Notes: generated from the letters alone by a model not told the origin. DNA of 64,000 nucleotides from Zunongwangia profunda SM-A87 (GCF_000023465.1 NC_014041.1:2362001-2426000); one strand, 5' to 3'. Positions 37,555 to 47,253 are shown, counted from the stretch's first letter. Numbers and translations: made by a program.

Positions 37555-38109
37555 ATGAAAAAAGAAATAACAATCTTATTAATGCTATTATCCTTTTTTG
37601 GATTTTCTCAAGAAAATCAGAAAGTCGATAGCTTAAAAGCGGAAATAGCAAAGCTGTATGAAAATATTGATGAACTAAAATCGGAAATACAAACGGAAAT
37701 TCTGACAAATGGCTATTACCTAACTGCCGAAAAAAATTATAGCTTTTCAGTATTAAAACTCAAAGACAAAAAGTATGGAAAAGTACTGGACACAATTCAA
37801 GAAGGCGACACAATAAAAATAATTGACAGAGAAATTGGACTTTATAAAGTTGAATACAATGGAATAACTGGAGTAGTCGATGAATCTGACTTAAAAGTTG
37901 ATTACTCGTCTTCATTAAAGCTTTTGGAATATGAATATGCACGAAAAAAATATAAAAAGTCATCTTATTCAAGTTCATATAATTCCAGCTCAAAGAAAAA
38001 GCCACTTGATTATTCAAAACCTATTAAAGTCAAAGGACATTATCGAACAACAAAATCAGGAAAAAGAGTTTATGTTAGACCACATACAAGAAAAAGAAGG
38101 AAAAATTAA
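37555..38109 (+). CDS. secreted SH3-like domain protein
   Basis: 184 residues. Signal peptide (cleaved near FGFS), a coiled-coil (about 22-47), an SH3b-type beta barrel (about 60-110: GDTIKIIDREIGLYKVEYN, TGVVDESDLKV), and a Lys/Ser/Tyr-rich basic tail with a GHYRTTKSGKRVYVRPH motif. Similar tails occur in secreted flavobacterial proteins. It is isolated in its own cassette between repeats; role unknown. Confidence 0.65.
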   Translation: MKKEITILLMLLSFFGFSQENQKVDSLKAEIAKLYENIDELKSEIQTEILTNGYYLTAEKNYSFSVLKLKDKKYGKVLDTIQEGDTIKIIDREIGLYKVEYNGITGVVDESDLKVDYSSSLKLLEYEYARKKYKKSSYSSSYNSSSKKKPLDYSKPIKVKGHYRTTKSGKRVYVRPHTRKRRKN

Positions 38110-38113
38110 AAAT

Positions 38114-38282
38114 TAATAACTAAGTCTTCGTGTGGTCGGTACGACCTAACATGAAGATCCTTTTTACTGCCGGTTATGTGGTTTTTAATTTTTGTGGAGC
38201 ATTTTAATAGTAGCCGTTAGGCTAGGGGAGTGTTGAGAGTAATCCAGGTTGAGTGTTTACGAGCAAACTAATCCCTAAAAAT
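38114..38282. repeat. ~168-bp cassette repeat, copy 1
   Basis: Begins TAATAACTAAGTCTTCGTGT right after the SH3-protein stop and runs to CTAATCCCTAAAAAT. It matches 39509-39676 with roughly 80% identity by eye. It contains a strong hairpin (38126-38156): CTTCGTGT-GGTCG-GTA-CGACC-ACATGAAG followed by a short T-rich stretch, which may terminate transcription. Confidence 0.85.
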
Positions 38283-38367
38283 CTACTAGAATTAATGCGT
38301 GTGGCAGTATAAATATTTTTAAGACAATTAAGAATACTGTAGATTATTACTTTAATTAAAATTGGGC

Positions 38368-38387
38368 TAACACAATTTGCTGTGTTA
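38368..38387. repeat. near-palindrome before cassette gene 2
   Basis: TAACACA-ATTTGC-TGTGTTA; the same type as at 37502-37521, 67 bases before the lipoprotein start. The 345-base spacer 38110-38454 thus has a repeat after the previous gene and a palindrome before the next. Confidence 0.65.
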
Positions 38388-38454
38388 TCTGTATTTTATC
38401 GCCAATTTAAAGAAAGACCTACAACAATAAATACACAATATATATTCAAAAACA

Positions 38455-39498
38455 ATGAGGAAAATTTATGCTCCCCTATTGACATTAGCTGTTCTAATTA
38501 CTTCTTGTACATCAGTACTTGACAACAAAATTGAATCATCAACAATTGAGTCTAATGTCCAACAGATAAAGGAAAAAAATCCAGAATTGGATACACTAAA
38601 ATTAGAGATTTTGGAAAGTTTAGTAACTTTCAACCAAGGAAGAGAGGCTTACATCGCTGAACTTGAAGAAAAAATGGACGACTCAGATTATTCTTTGGAA
38701 AAAATGATTGTTTCCGAAGAAACATTTAACGAACAAATAGATAACCTATTTAATTATTTAAAGGCTCAAGAAATATCATTTAATAAACTGTTTTCTGAAA
38801 TTGACACAGTAAATGCAATAAATAATAGATTTGATATTGAAGCTCAAGATATTCATAAGGAAATTGATGATTTCTGTAATGAAAAACAAAAAGAAATTGA
38901 TGGAAGAGAGGAAAAAGCCAAAGAAATAAAGGCTGAACTTAACTCAATGGTGGATTTGAAAATCATTAGTATCAGGGAAACGGAACGCGATTATCGAGAT
39001 ATTGTGGAAGTTAAAATAAAGATGACAAACAAAATATCTGAACCTATAGAAGCTATAAGTTTTAATATTGAAATTACAGATAAGCTTGGGAATAAATTGG
39101 CAACTTTACGTTGTCGCTCAAATGACAGATTCGTCAAATCTGATATTGGATATTGGACTTATGGAAGATGGGACCAGTCAGACACTTATAAAGCTTTAAA
39201 AAACACAAAGCTTTCTCACATCTCAACTAAACAAGAAATAACAAAAATTAACCATGGTGGCAAATTGATTTCTGCATATGATAATATGGACGATTTATTG
39301 GTGATAAATTATGAATACAACTCTCCTGAAAAATTATATGGTTATTGTCCTTATTTGGAAGATACAGATGATTTGAAAATTGAACTTGAAAAACTAAAAA
39401 AGAAAAAAGAAAAAGAAATTGAGAGATCCACTCCAATAATCAATAAATACCAAACGATTACATCTAAGTTAATTGACTTTTCAAAGATGTTTAATTAA
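38455..39498 (+). CDS. coiled-coil lipoprotein of unknown function
   Basis: 347 residues. Lipobox ITSC (Cys18). Long helical, Glu/Lys-rich first half with coiled-coil character (about 40-165), a beta-rich middle resembling an Ig-like domain (DIVEVKIKMTNKISEPIEAI, SFNIEITDKLGNKLATL) and a second coiled segment. No known family. It stands alone in a cassette flanked by the 168-bp repeats. Confidence 0.65.
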   Translation: MRKIYAPLLTLAVLITSCTSVLDNKIESSTIESNVQQIKEKNPELDTLKLEILESLVTFNQGREAYIAELEEKMDDSDYSLEKMIVSEETFNEQIDNLFNYLKAQEISFNKLFSEIDTVNAINNRFDIEAQDIHKEIDDFCNEKQKEIDGREEKAKEIKAELNSMVDLKIISIRETERDYRDIVEVKIKMTNKISEPIEAISFNIEITDKLGNKLATLRCRSNDRFVKSDIGYWTYGRWDQSDTYKALKNTKLSHISTKQEITKINHGGKLISAYDNMDDLLVINYEYNSPEKLYGYCPYLEDTDDLKIELEKLKKKKEKEIERSTPIINKYQTITSKLIDFSKMFN

Positions 39499-39508
39499 AA
39501 AATTTCGA

Positions 39509-39676
39509 TAATAACTAAGTCTTCGTGTGGTCGGTACGACTTTACATGAAGATCCTGTTTACTGCCAGTTATGTGGTAGTTTATTTTTAGCGAGCATTTT
39601 AATAGTAGCCGTTAGGGGAGGGGAGATTTGAGAGTAATCCGGAGTGAGTTTTTATTAGCTTACTAATCCTTAAAAA
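39509..39676. repeat. ~168-bp cassette repeat, copy 2
   Basis: Starts 10 bases after the lipoprotein stop and repeats the element at 38114-38282, including the CTTCGTGT...ACATGAAG hairpin (39521-39551). Confidence 0.85.
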
Positions 39677-39886
39677 TTGCTATAATTTATACGTATATAG
39701 CCCGGGTACAGCTTGGAAAAAAGTGTTCTTTAATTGTTTACGGATTTGAAAACCGGAGATTTTTTTCCCTACCAAGCACTCCCAAAACCAATGTTGGAAA
39801 AAAACGTTCCCTAACAGGCTATAAAAATAATGTTCTAAAAAAACACTATTTTTATAGCTATCGTTGTGCCCAATTAAAACAAAACA
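39677..39886. other. secondary-structure-rich spacer before nuclease fragment
   Basis: Several nested inverted repeats: TATAGCC/GGCTATA around ~120 bases, GCTTGGAAAAAA/TTTTTTCC-CCAAGC, and CTATAAAAATA/TATTTTTATAG (39821-39858), then CTATCGTTGTGCCCAATT before the start. The end pattern is common before orphan genes in flavobacteria. The folded spacer recalls integron attC sites, though conserved R boxes are not clear. Confidence 0.5.
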
Positions 39887-40155
39887 ATGCTGATAGATGA
39901 CCTTTTAAAAAAACTTGAAGTTGGAAGTCCTCGAAGCTACTACACTTTTGAAACTTTTATTCTAAACCTCTTGAAAGTCAACCAAAAGAAAGAAGGGAAG
40001 CCATTTATCTCCCAACCAAGACGTTTGGGGTTCGATGCTTTTGCTCCTGAAGGAATTGAAGAAATTGAGGGACCGACCCAAATCGAGATTAAATTCAATT
40101 TGGAACGTTATCCTTCAAGCAGGTTTCTTGACAAAGTTGGACTTGCAACAAAAAA
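39887..40155 (+). pseudogene. 5' fragment of a restriction-endonuclease-like gene, cut by IS3 element
   Basis: About 90 codons are original: a helical start then GFDAFAPEGIEEIEGPTQIEIKF, where the Asp and the Glu-x-Lys spaced ~18 residues apart have the pattern of a PD-(D/E)xK nuclease. The frame closes in the terminal repeat of the IS (stop at 40169-40171). Such N-terminal nuclease domains often head large NTPase-type defence proteins; the rest of this gene is missing, not found on the other side of the IS. Confidence 0.7.
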
Positions 40156-40175
40156 CTGGACAAATAGTTGAATGA

Positions 40176-41030
40176 CTACGCTGCTAGTTTAAGGTTATAC
40201 ATGTCTAATTCAAATTCTCTTATAGTTCTATTTCCTAAAAAGGAATGTCTTCTTCTATTATTATACCAAGTTTCTATCCATCCAAAGATGGATAACTCCG
40301 CTTCAGATCTCAACTTATAATTGTGCCTATAAACCCATTCTACCTTTAATGATTTAAAGAACGATTCAGCAATGGCATTATCCCAGCAATTACCTTTTCT
40401 GCTCATAGATTGGTTTACTAAGCCATTGTAACTTTTAATTAATGAGGTAAACTTATGGCTGGCATATTGTATACCTCGGTCGGAATGAAAAATTAAAGAC
40501 TGGGTTAAAGTAGTTTTCTTTATAGCCATATGCCAAGCCTTAATAATAGTGTCTTCTGTACTTAGATTATCGCTTAGAGCCCATCCAACAACTTTGCGGT
40601 TAAACAAATCAATAATGACAGTAAGGTATAACCAGCCCTGTTTGGTTTTGATATAGGTTATATCGCTTACCCAAACTTGATCCTGTCGGCTTACTTCAAA
40701 GTTTTGGTTTAATAAATTAGGAGCTATGGGGTAATTATGTTGACTATATGTGGTTGCTTTAAACTTACGTTTTCGTTTTGCAAACAAATAATTAGCACTC
40801 ATAATACGTGCAACTCTAGGCTTTGATATTTTATAGCCTAATGTCTCTAGTTCTGTTTTTATTCTAGGTGAACCATAGCTTTGAAAGCTATCTTTAAATA
40901 TAGATTTAATAAGCCCAGTTACCTTTTGATTTTCTAACCATAATTTACTTGGTCCCGATTGTAACCAATGGTAATAGCCACTTTTGCTTACTTTCAATAT
41001 TTTACACATCGTCTCGACAGGAAATCTCAT
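40176..41030 (-). CDS. IS3-family transposase OrfB (catalytic part)
   Basis: 284 residues. HTH_21 and rve integrase-core domains with the DDE triad visible: Asp in WVSDITYI (about 124), Asp in FHSDRGIQY (about 184) and Glu in NAIAESFFKSLK (about 220). In-frame codons upstream of the ATG (RERQEKYRFIKQHL) show it is normally made by frameshifting from orfA. Appears intact. Confidence 0.95.
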   Translation of the reverse strand: MRFPVETMCKILKVSKSGYYHWLQSGPSKLWLENQKVTGLIKSIFKDSFQSYGSPRIKTELETLGYKISKPRVARIMSANYLFAKRKRKFKATTYSQHNYPIAPNLLNQNFEVSRQDQVWVSDITYIKTKQGWLYLTVIIDLFNRKVVGWALSDNLSTEDTIIKAWHMAIKKTTLTQSLIFHSDRGIQYASHKFTSLIKSYNGLVNQSMSRKGNCWDNAIAESFFKSLKVEWVYRHNYKLRSEAELSIFGWIETWYNNRRRHSFLGNRTIREFELDMYNLKLAA

Positions 41031-41041
41031 AAGGTGTTGTT

Positions 41042-41356
41042 TTATAAACCTGTATTTTTCTTGTCGCTCGCGGAGAAGATGCTGATGGCCTTTTTTAAGA
41101 TGTCTCGTTCTAACTCGGCTTCTTTTAATGCCTTTTTTAATCGGGCTATCTCTTTTTCTTCATCGGTCATTTTAGGATTACCACGGCCAGGGAAACTGTT
41201 GTTACCGTAATCTTTTAACTCTCTACGCCAACGGTAAAGTACAGATGGAAATATATCCAAGTCTTCACATACTTGTTTTACATTGCCTTTAGCATAACTT
41301 AACTCGACTGCTTTTTGTTTAAATTCTAAGGTGTAATGTTTAGATTTTCTTCTCAT
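41042..41356 (-). CDS. IS3-family transposase OrfA (HTH_Tnp_1)
   Basis: 104 residues from the ATG at 41354-41356. HTH fold KHYTLEFKQKAVELSYAKGN and KQVCEDLDIFPSVLYRWRRE followed by a leucine zipper (EKEIARLKKALKEAELERD). Near the 3' end the slippery A6G sequence (minus strand, 41090-41096) allows -1 frameshifting into orfB; reading -1 from there joins exactly to the OrfB extension. Confidence 0.93.
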   Translation of the reverse strand: MRRKSKHYTLEFKQKAVELSYAKGNVKQVCEDLDIFPSVLYRWRRELKDYGNNSFPGRGNPKMTDEEKEIARLKKALKEAELERDILKKAISIFSASDKKNTGL

Positions 41357-41411
41357 AATTGCTAAGGTAATAACTAGCAAAAATATTCTCTCAACTTAGT
41401 GTCCGGTCTAA

Positions 41412-42860
41412 TGTAGTAATTCCAATACTAATTTAAATATTAATAAAAGATTTAAGCAATCATTCATTATGCTGGGAATCAATACTAATATCGATAATTC
41501 AGATTTTGAAAGAAGGAATGAATCAGAATATATTTTTTATGATTCAGATCAGGAAGATATCTATCGAAATCAGATAATAAGAGGAGGGGCTAAAAATAAT
41601 AATTCCAGCGCTTTCGTAAACTTTAGATCTCCAATTATTGAAAAGCTGCTTTTCTACGGAATTTCATACAATTATGCTATCAATTTAGATGACTCAGAGA
41701 ATCTGGCTTATGATTATGATGAAGAATCCGACCAGTTCCAGAAGCTTAATGAAGACCAGAGTACAAGTTTCGATAATCACACAGCGACCCATAAACCCGC
41801 TTTAAATATTAGTTACCAGACTGAAAGCTTTAACTTTTCTATCGATGCCGGTTATTCTTTAGCAGATCTGAAAAGTACAGACAGAATTAGAGATTTTAGT
41901 TTTGATAATAACTTTAATGCTTTTGAGGGGAGTGCGAGACTGAATTACTATTTGAGTAAAACTTCAAATTTAGGACTAAACTATAACCTGTCTAATCAAA
42001 TTCCCTCAATTTATACTTTAACACCTTATAGAAATATTTCGAATCCCCTGTATATTGTAGAAGGAAATCCAAATCTGGACTTAACAAAACGTCACAATCT
42101 AAACTTAAGTTACAACACCAATAATATGGATAAGCAGCTTTATTTTAATGGCAGCTTAAGCGGTGATTATACCGTAGATCCTGTGCAATCGCAAACCACG
42201 ATTAGCAATGATTTGGTGCGATTTACAACTTATAGTAATATGAAGGACGAGTATAGAGTTTCAGCAAACGCATCAATGAATAAGAGTTTTAAATTGGATT
42301 CTATTAGTCAGCTTGGCGTGAACTTTTACCTTAATGCAGGCCACAACAAGAATTACAGATTTACTGATGGAACCTTATACAAAGCTACCAGTCAAAATTA
42401 TAATTTAGGTCCGTCAGTTAATATTTCCAACCAATCTTTAAGATTGAGATTAAGCTACAGTATGAATCTACAAGTCGCCAAATACGATTTAGAAACTATA
42501 AAAGATCAGCGTATCTACCGAAATTCTGTGAACTTAAGTGGTTTTGTTAAATTCTTTAAAGACTTTGAATGGAATAATGATTTTAGGTATTCTACCAATC
42601 CACAGGTAGATCAGGATCGTTTTGATGCCCATATTTTCTTCTGGAATTCTTCGGTATCTTATAAATTTCTTAAAAATGATTTTGGATTGATCACGCTTAA
42701 AGCTTACGATATTTTAAACGAAAACACCAATGTATTTCAGTATTCTGGAGCAGATGCTATTACGTCATCAGAGTCTACCACACTTACCCAATACTTTATG
42801 CTGAGTTTTAGCTACAGATTCGATTCTTTTCATAAAAATGGCAAGAGTCATCCCCGCTAG
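41412..42860 (+). pseudogene. 5'-truncated outer-membrane beta-barrel receptor
   Basis: Open from the IS border; codons before the first ATG (41469) already align with the paralogue downstream (NLNINKRFKQSF against NFNVNKKWNNGS). About 480 residues of barrel remain (YLSKTSNLGLNYNLSNQIPS, TPYRNISNPLYIVEGNPNL, QYFMLSFSYRF end). The first ~450 residues (signal, CarboxypepD_reg, plug) are missing. Without a signal peptide it cannot reach the outer membrane. Confidence 0.88.
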
Positions 42861-42983
42861 AAAAACCGTTATGCGGGAATATGCGCTTTTAAAAGTTAAA
42901 TAAATCTTAAAATGTAATGAAGTGTTAAATATTCAACGAGTTTTTTAGTTATTAGTAGATGTCAATCAATAAATCATCATTTT

Positions 42984-45758
42984 ATGTTCAAAAAATTACT
43001 GGTACTGGCCACAGTATTCTTTAGTATTTCATTATCTGCACAGAAATTTGAAATTTCCGGAAAATTAATTGATAAAGAAAGTAAGGCGCCTCTGGAAGCA
43101 GCCACGGTTTTTGCGGAATCGATTAGGGATAGTACTCTTGTAACCTATACCATTACCGATAAGGATGGAGAATATAGCCTAATAGGCAGAACCTCGCTGG
43201 AAGAAGTAAATGTGTTTGTTTCTTTTGTAGGATACATTCCATACGAGCAAAGAGTAAGTTTAAAAAATGACAGGATCATAAAGCTTAATCCTATAGAACT
43301 CGAATTTCAGATAGAATCCCTTGGTGATGTTTTGGTGAAAGCCAGGCGAGCTCCGGTTACTATCAAAAAAGATACCTTAGAATTTAATGCCGAATCTTTT
43401 GCCACCAAAAAAGATGCAACGGTAGAAGATTTATTAAAAGAACTTCCCGGGGTAGAAGTCGATGCTGAAGGAAATATTACCGTTAACGGAAAGCCGGTAA
43501 ATAAAATACTGGTAAACGGCAAGTCGTTTTTTGGCGGTGACGATCCTACTATCGCTACCCGAAACCTAACCAAGGAAATGATTAGTAAAATTCAGGTTTC
43601 CGATACAAAATCAGATTCTGATGCCTTTACCGGAGAAGCTAGTAGCGGAGAAAATAAAACCATAAACATCACTATAGACGAAGATAAGAATAAGGGTGTT
43701 TTTGGTCGGTTATCTGGTGGAGGCGGAACAGATGATCGTTTTGAATATGCTGGCCTGGTAAATTATTTTGATAACGATTTGCAAATAAGTGCACTTGGCG
43801 GGGGAAATAATATTAATTCTCCCGGTTTTAGCTTTGGAGAGATCGAAAAAATGTTTGGAGGTGCCAGAAGTATAAGTGTATCGAGCACGGGAGCATTTAG
43901 CGTTAACGGGCGTAGTTTTGGATTTGGCAGCGGAATTATAAATTCTAGAACCGGCGGACTTAATTTCGCGGATTCCTGGGGTAAGACTTCAGAAATTTCA
44001 GCAGATTATTTTTATTCGGGGTCCAATAATTATGAAGAAACCCAGAGGGAAAGGGAAAATATCTTTCCTGATAGTCGATATTTTACCGAAAGTTACTCTA
44101 AAACCGAAGGAAATACAGATCGCCATCAGGCTAATATGAAGTTTACCACCAAGCCGGATACTACCTGGTTTATAGATGCTATGCCCTCTTTTAGCTATAC
44201 GAAGGCCGAAAATAGTTATGAAAGTAACTCGCAGTCTTTTAATGAAAATGGGGACTTAATTAACCAATCTGAAAGTGATAACCAAACATTTAGAGATGGG
44301 AAGACTTTTGGGGGGAATTTTAATGTTAATAAAAAATGGAACAACGGCTCTTCACTTTCATTGCGGGTTAATGGTAATTTAGAAAATAATGACTCAGAGT
44401 CTTTTATACTAACTTCCGCAGAAACCTTTGGAGATGATGGGGAATTGACTGATAGAAATCAATATACCGATGGAAAACAGGAAAACAATAACGTAAATTC
44501 TACCTTACGCTATAGGTTACCTGTTATAAAAGATAAGTTTTTTCTGAATTCTCAAATGGGATATGGAAATGATTCCAGAGATGATAAGCAATATGTTTAT
44601 GATCTAAATAACGCTTCTGGAGATTTTGAAGATTTTAATGTCGAGCAAAGCACAGATTTCGAAAATGTAAATGAATTTTACCGTCCCGAGCTTGGAATGG
44701 ATTGGAATACAGAGAAGATAAATGTAGGCCTTGGAGTAGGGTATGTGCATAGAGAGTTAACCAGTAGCGATAACCTTAGGGACTTCAATTTCTCACAGGA
44801 TTTTGACGCTCTAGAATATGATTTCAATTTCAGTTATAGGATCAATCAAAAAATGAGTATATATTCCTATGTTTCCAGAAGAAATGATGCACCGGGAGTA
44901 CGACAACTATCCCCATACATTGATATTTCAGATCCATTAAATATCGTTCAGGGAAATCCCGATCTTAAACCTTCTAATGAAACAAATTTTTATATAAACT
45001 TCAATAATTATGATTTTCAAACCCGTAGTGGTCTTTACGCGTATATAAGTTTTTCTAAATTTGATGATCAGGTCGTTTCAAGATCTGAGGTAGATAACAA
45101 TTTTGTGCGCTATACTACCTATGATAATGTAGACGGAAGTTACAGGGCTTACGGAAATATTAGTTATAGTAAGGATATTGAGCTTGATACTTTATCCAGT
45201 TTAAAAGTAGGTTTAGGCCTTTACAGTAATTTACAACGAAGCGTAAATTACAATAACGATCAAATGTACAATCGTGATTCCAGGTTAGTAGGTCCTACTT
45301 TAAATTTGACTTATAAGTTGGGGGACTTTTTGGAACTGCGTCCCGGATATAATATGAGGTTCAATACGGTAGAATTTGATATTAATTCTTTCGAAGATTA
45401 CCGGTTTACCAGACATGAATTTCGTCTTCGAACAATTACCAACTGGCCGGAAAATCTGGAGTGGCAAAACGATCTTACGTATTTTAATAATCCAAACGTA
45501 GGGCAGGCTTTTCAACAATCTACAGTACTCTGGAACAGTACACTTACCTATTCCATACTGGATAATAAAGGAAATATAAGTTTAAAAGCTTTTGATTTAT
45601 TGAATCAAAACACCAATACTCAGCGTCAATCAGAATTGAATTATGTTGAAGATGTTCAAAGTACGGTACTCCAGCAATATTTTATGCTGGGCTTTAGTTA
45701 TAAGTTTAATACTCTGGGTAAAAAAGGAGAGATTAGAGATAGAAATTTCTTTTTTTAA
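42984..45758 (+). CDS. outer-membrane beta-barrel (TonB-receptor-like, OMP_b-brl_3) protein
   Basis: 924 residues. Signal peptide, CarboxypepD_reg-like beta sandwich (ISGKLIDKESKAPLEAATVF), plug-like segment (DLLKELPGVEVDAEGNITVN, GKSFFGGDDPTIATRNL), then a long barrel ending with aromatic strands and QYFMLGFSYKF. This is the flavobacterial family of TonB-dependent-like receptors without a TonB box that I can see; substrate unknown. It is a paralogue of the truncated gene just upstream and ends at a strong terminator. Confidence 0.9.
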   Translation: MFKKLLVLATVFFSISLSAQKFEISGKLIDKESKAPLEAATVFAESIRDSTLVTYTITDKDGEYSLIGRTSLEEVNVFVSFVGYIPYEQRVSLKNDRIIKLNPIELEFQIESLGDVLVKARRAPVTIKKDTLEFNAESFATKKDATVEDLLKELPGVEVDAEGNITVNGKPVNKILVNGKSFFGGDDPTIATRNLTKEMISKIQVSDTKSDSDAFTGEASSGENKTINITIDEDKNKGVFGRLSGGGGTDDRFEYAGLVNYFDNDLQISALGGGNNINSPGFSFGEIEKMFGGARSISVSSTGAFSVNGRSFGFGSGIINSRTGGLNFADSWGKTSEISADYFYSGSNNYEETQRERENIFPDSRYFTESYSKTEGNTDRHQANMKFTTKPDTTWFIDAMPSFSYTKAENSYESNSQSFNENGDLINQSESDNQTFRDGKTFGGNFNVNKKWNNGSSLSLRVNGNLENNDSESFILTSAETFGDDGELTDRNQYTDGKQENNNVNSTLRYRLPVIKDKFFLNSQMGYGNDSRDDKQYVYDLNNASGDFEDFNVEQSTDFENVNEFYRPELGMDWNTEKINVGLGVGYVHRELTSSDNLRDFNFSQDFDALEYDFNFSYRINQKMSIYSYVSRRNDAPGVRQLSPYIDISDPLNIVQGNPDLKPSNETNFYINFNNYDFQTRSGLYAYISFSKFDDQVVSRSEVDNNFVRYTTYDNVDGSYRAYGNISYSKDIELDTLSSLKVGLGLYSNLQRSVNYNNDQMYNRDSRLVGPTLNLTYKLGDFLELRPGYNMRFNTVEFDINSFEDYRFTRHEFRLRTITNWPENLEWQNDLTYFNNPNVGQAFQQSTVLWNSTLTYSILDNKGNISLKAFDLLNQNTNTQRQSELNYVEDVQSTVLQQYFMLGFSYKFNTLGKKGEIRDRNFFF

Positions 45759-45784
45759 GCATTTGTTCGTCTGCTAATTTTATA

Positions 45785-45825
45785 AAAAAAAGGCTTTTGG
45801 TATTTTAATTCCAAAAGCCTTTTTT
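45785..45825. terminator. bidirectional rho-independent terminator
   Basis: Perfect stem AAGGCTTTTGG/CCAAAAGCCTT with A and T runs on both sides, between convergent barrel gene and mscS-like gene. Confidence 0.9.
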
Positions 45826-45841
45826 GTTTATAGAAATAATT

Positions 45842-46738
45842 TTAATCCTTATCAGTTTCTTTGCTTTGATCTAAACTTAAATTATTCGAAAAATCAATAG
45901 TTCTTATTGGGAAAGGTATATTAATATCATTGTTATCAAAAGCTTTTTTAATAGCGATAATAGCCCTGCTTTGTGCTGCAAGAATGTCGAAATTTTTCCT
46001 GGCATCGGTCCAGAATCGTACCGTGAAATTAATCGAGCTGTCGGCAAATTCATTATAAAGAAATTCCACTTCTTCTTCACCGTTCTGTGGGAATAATTCT
46101 GCAATCGTATCTGTGGTTAACTTTTTCACCATTTCCAGATCTGAACTATAGTGTACACCACAGTTTACAAAAATCCGAGAACGTTCCGTCCTGCTGTAAT
46201 TTTTAAAAGCATCATTTACAATTTTTGAATTTGGGATCACCACAAAGTTGTTATCAGACTGTCTAACTTTTATACTTCTTAAGTTAATTTCAACTACGGT
46301 ACCGGCATAACCGTTTGTTTCTACCCAATCTCCTATTTGTAATTCGGGTAAAAAACTTAAAATAACGCCAGAAAAACTATTGTTTAGTGGTCCCTGCAAT
46401 GCTAAACCAACCGCCAGTCCAATCACTCCCGCTCCCGCAAGTATGGAAGTAAGTAACTTATTGAGATTAAGAAGCCCTAATGCGACAAAAAAACCAGTTA
46501 GGATAATAATCGCTTTCAGGACCTTAATAGTAATTTCCCGGATAGAGTCTTGCTTAACTTTTCTGATTAAAAGTCGGTTTACAAACTTTCCAATCCATTT
46601 TGCGGTAAATATGAAAAGTATAAAAACGAGAACTGCCAAAATAATATTTGGCAGGTTCACGATAAGGCTATTAAGCCATCCACTTAGTTTATCAACCAGG
46701 GACTCTAATGATTTTTCAATATCAAAGCTTTTTGCCAT
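45842..46738 (-). CDS. mscS: MscS-family small-conductance mechanosensitive channel
   Basis: 298 residues. Three membrane helices (about 28-48, 68-85, 92-120), the pore-lining helix AGAGVIGLAVGLALQGPLNN and the beta domain with IGDWVETNGYAGTVVEINLR and VVIPNSKIVN, all standard for MscS. Opens under membrane tension to release solutes. It starts 14 bases after the Dps-like gene and is probably cotranscribed with it. Confidence 0.93.
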   Translation of the reverse strand: MAKSFDIEKSLESLVDKLSGWLNSLIVNLPNIILAVLVFILFIFTAKWIGKFVNRLLIRKVKQDSIREITIKVLKAIIILTGFFVALGLLNLNKLLTSILAGAGVIGLAVGLALQGPLNNSFSGVILSFLPELQIGDWVETNGYAGTVVEINLRSIKVRQSDNNFVVIPNSKIVNDAFKNYSRTERSRIFVNCGVHYSSDLEMVKKLTTDTIAELFPQNGEEEVEFLYNEFADSSINFTVRFWTDARKNFDILAAQSRAIIAIKKAFDNNDINIPFPIRTIDFSNNLSLDQSKETDKD

Positions 46739-46752
46739 GTATGTAAAATAGA

Positions 46753-47253
46753 TTATTTAGCAGGAATAGCTTTATGCGTTTCGGTAGTTTTCATTTTCCA
46801 TGCATCCAACATCCAGCTGGTTTTTTCAAGTTCCCTGATGTAAGCACCTACCAAATCTATGGTCCCCTCGTCACCGGCAGCATCAGCCGCTTTTATTACT
46901 TTTCGCATTTGTGATAAGATAACTCCATGATCTTTTATAAGTTGCTCAATCATTTCGTAGTCGGTAAGTTCAGAAATGGATTCTTCTAAATTCGACATTT
47001 TTAAATACTCACTAAAATTACTTGTAGGTTGAAAACGTAAAGTTAACACACGCTCTGCAATCTCATCTACTTTCAGTTTAGCATCATCGTACATTTCTTC
47101 AAATTTTTCATGTAAATCGAAGAAATTTTTGCCGATTACATTCCAGTGAAAGTTTCTTAACTTTTGATAGTATAAATGATAATCAGCCAGTAAAATGTTT
47201 AACTCATCTACAGTTAAAGCTATCTTTTCCTTGTCTAATCCTAAATAATTCAT
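46753..47253 (-). CDS. dps: Dps-family ferritin-like DNA-protection protein
   Basis: 166 residues, family length. Four-helix bundle with the inter-subunit ferroxidase residues: His in LRNFHWNVIGKNFFDLHEKF, with the D/E ligands in the same helix (FEEMYDDA). The protein stores iron and guards DNA under oxidative stress or starvation. In the same direction as the MscS gene. Confidence 0.92.
   Translation of the reverse strand: MNYLGLDKEKIALTVDELNILLADYHLYYQKLRNFHWNVIGKNFFDLHEKFEEMYDDAKLKVDEIAERVLTLRFQPTSNFSEYLKMSNLEESISELTDYEMIEQLIKDHGVILSQMRKVIKAADAAGDEGTIDLVGAYIRELEKTSWMLDAWKMKTTETHKAIPAK

Larger units (their letters stand above)
40155..41410 (-). mobile_element. IS3-family insertion sequence
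   Basis: About 1.26 kb with orfA and orfB on the minus strand. The right end (5' of the transposase genes) reads TAGACCGGACACTAAGTTGA on the minus strand; the left end AAAACTGGACAAATAGTTGA on the plus strand matches it at 14 of 20 positions. I see no target-site duplication, and the two flanks are pieces of unrelated genes. Confidence 0.88.

Noticed and set aside
37502..39886. a classical integron with attC sites
   Set aside because: No integron integrase and no clear R', R'' box consensus; kept only as a cassette-like observation.
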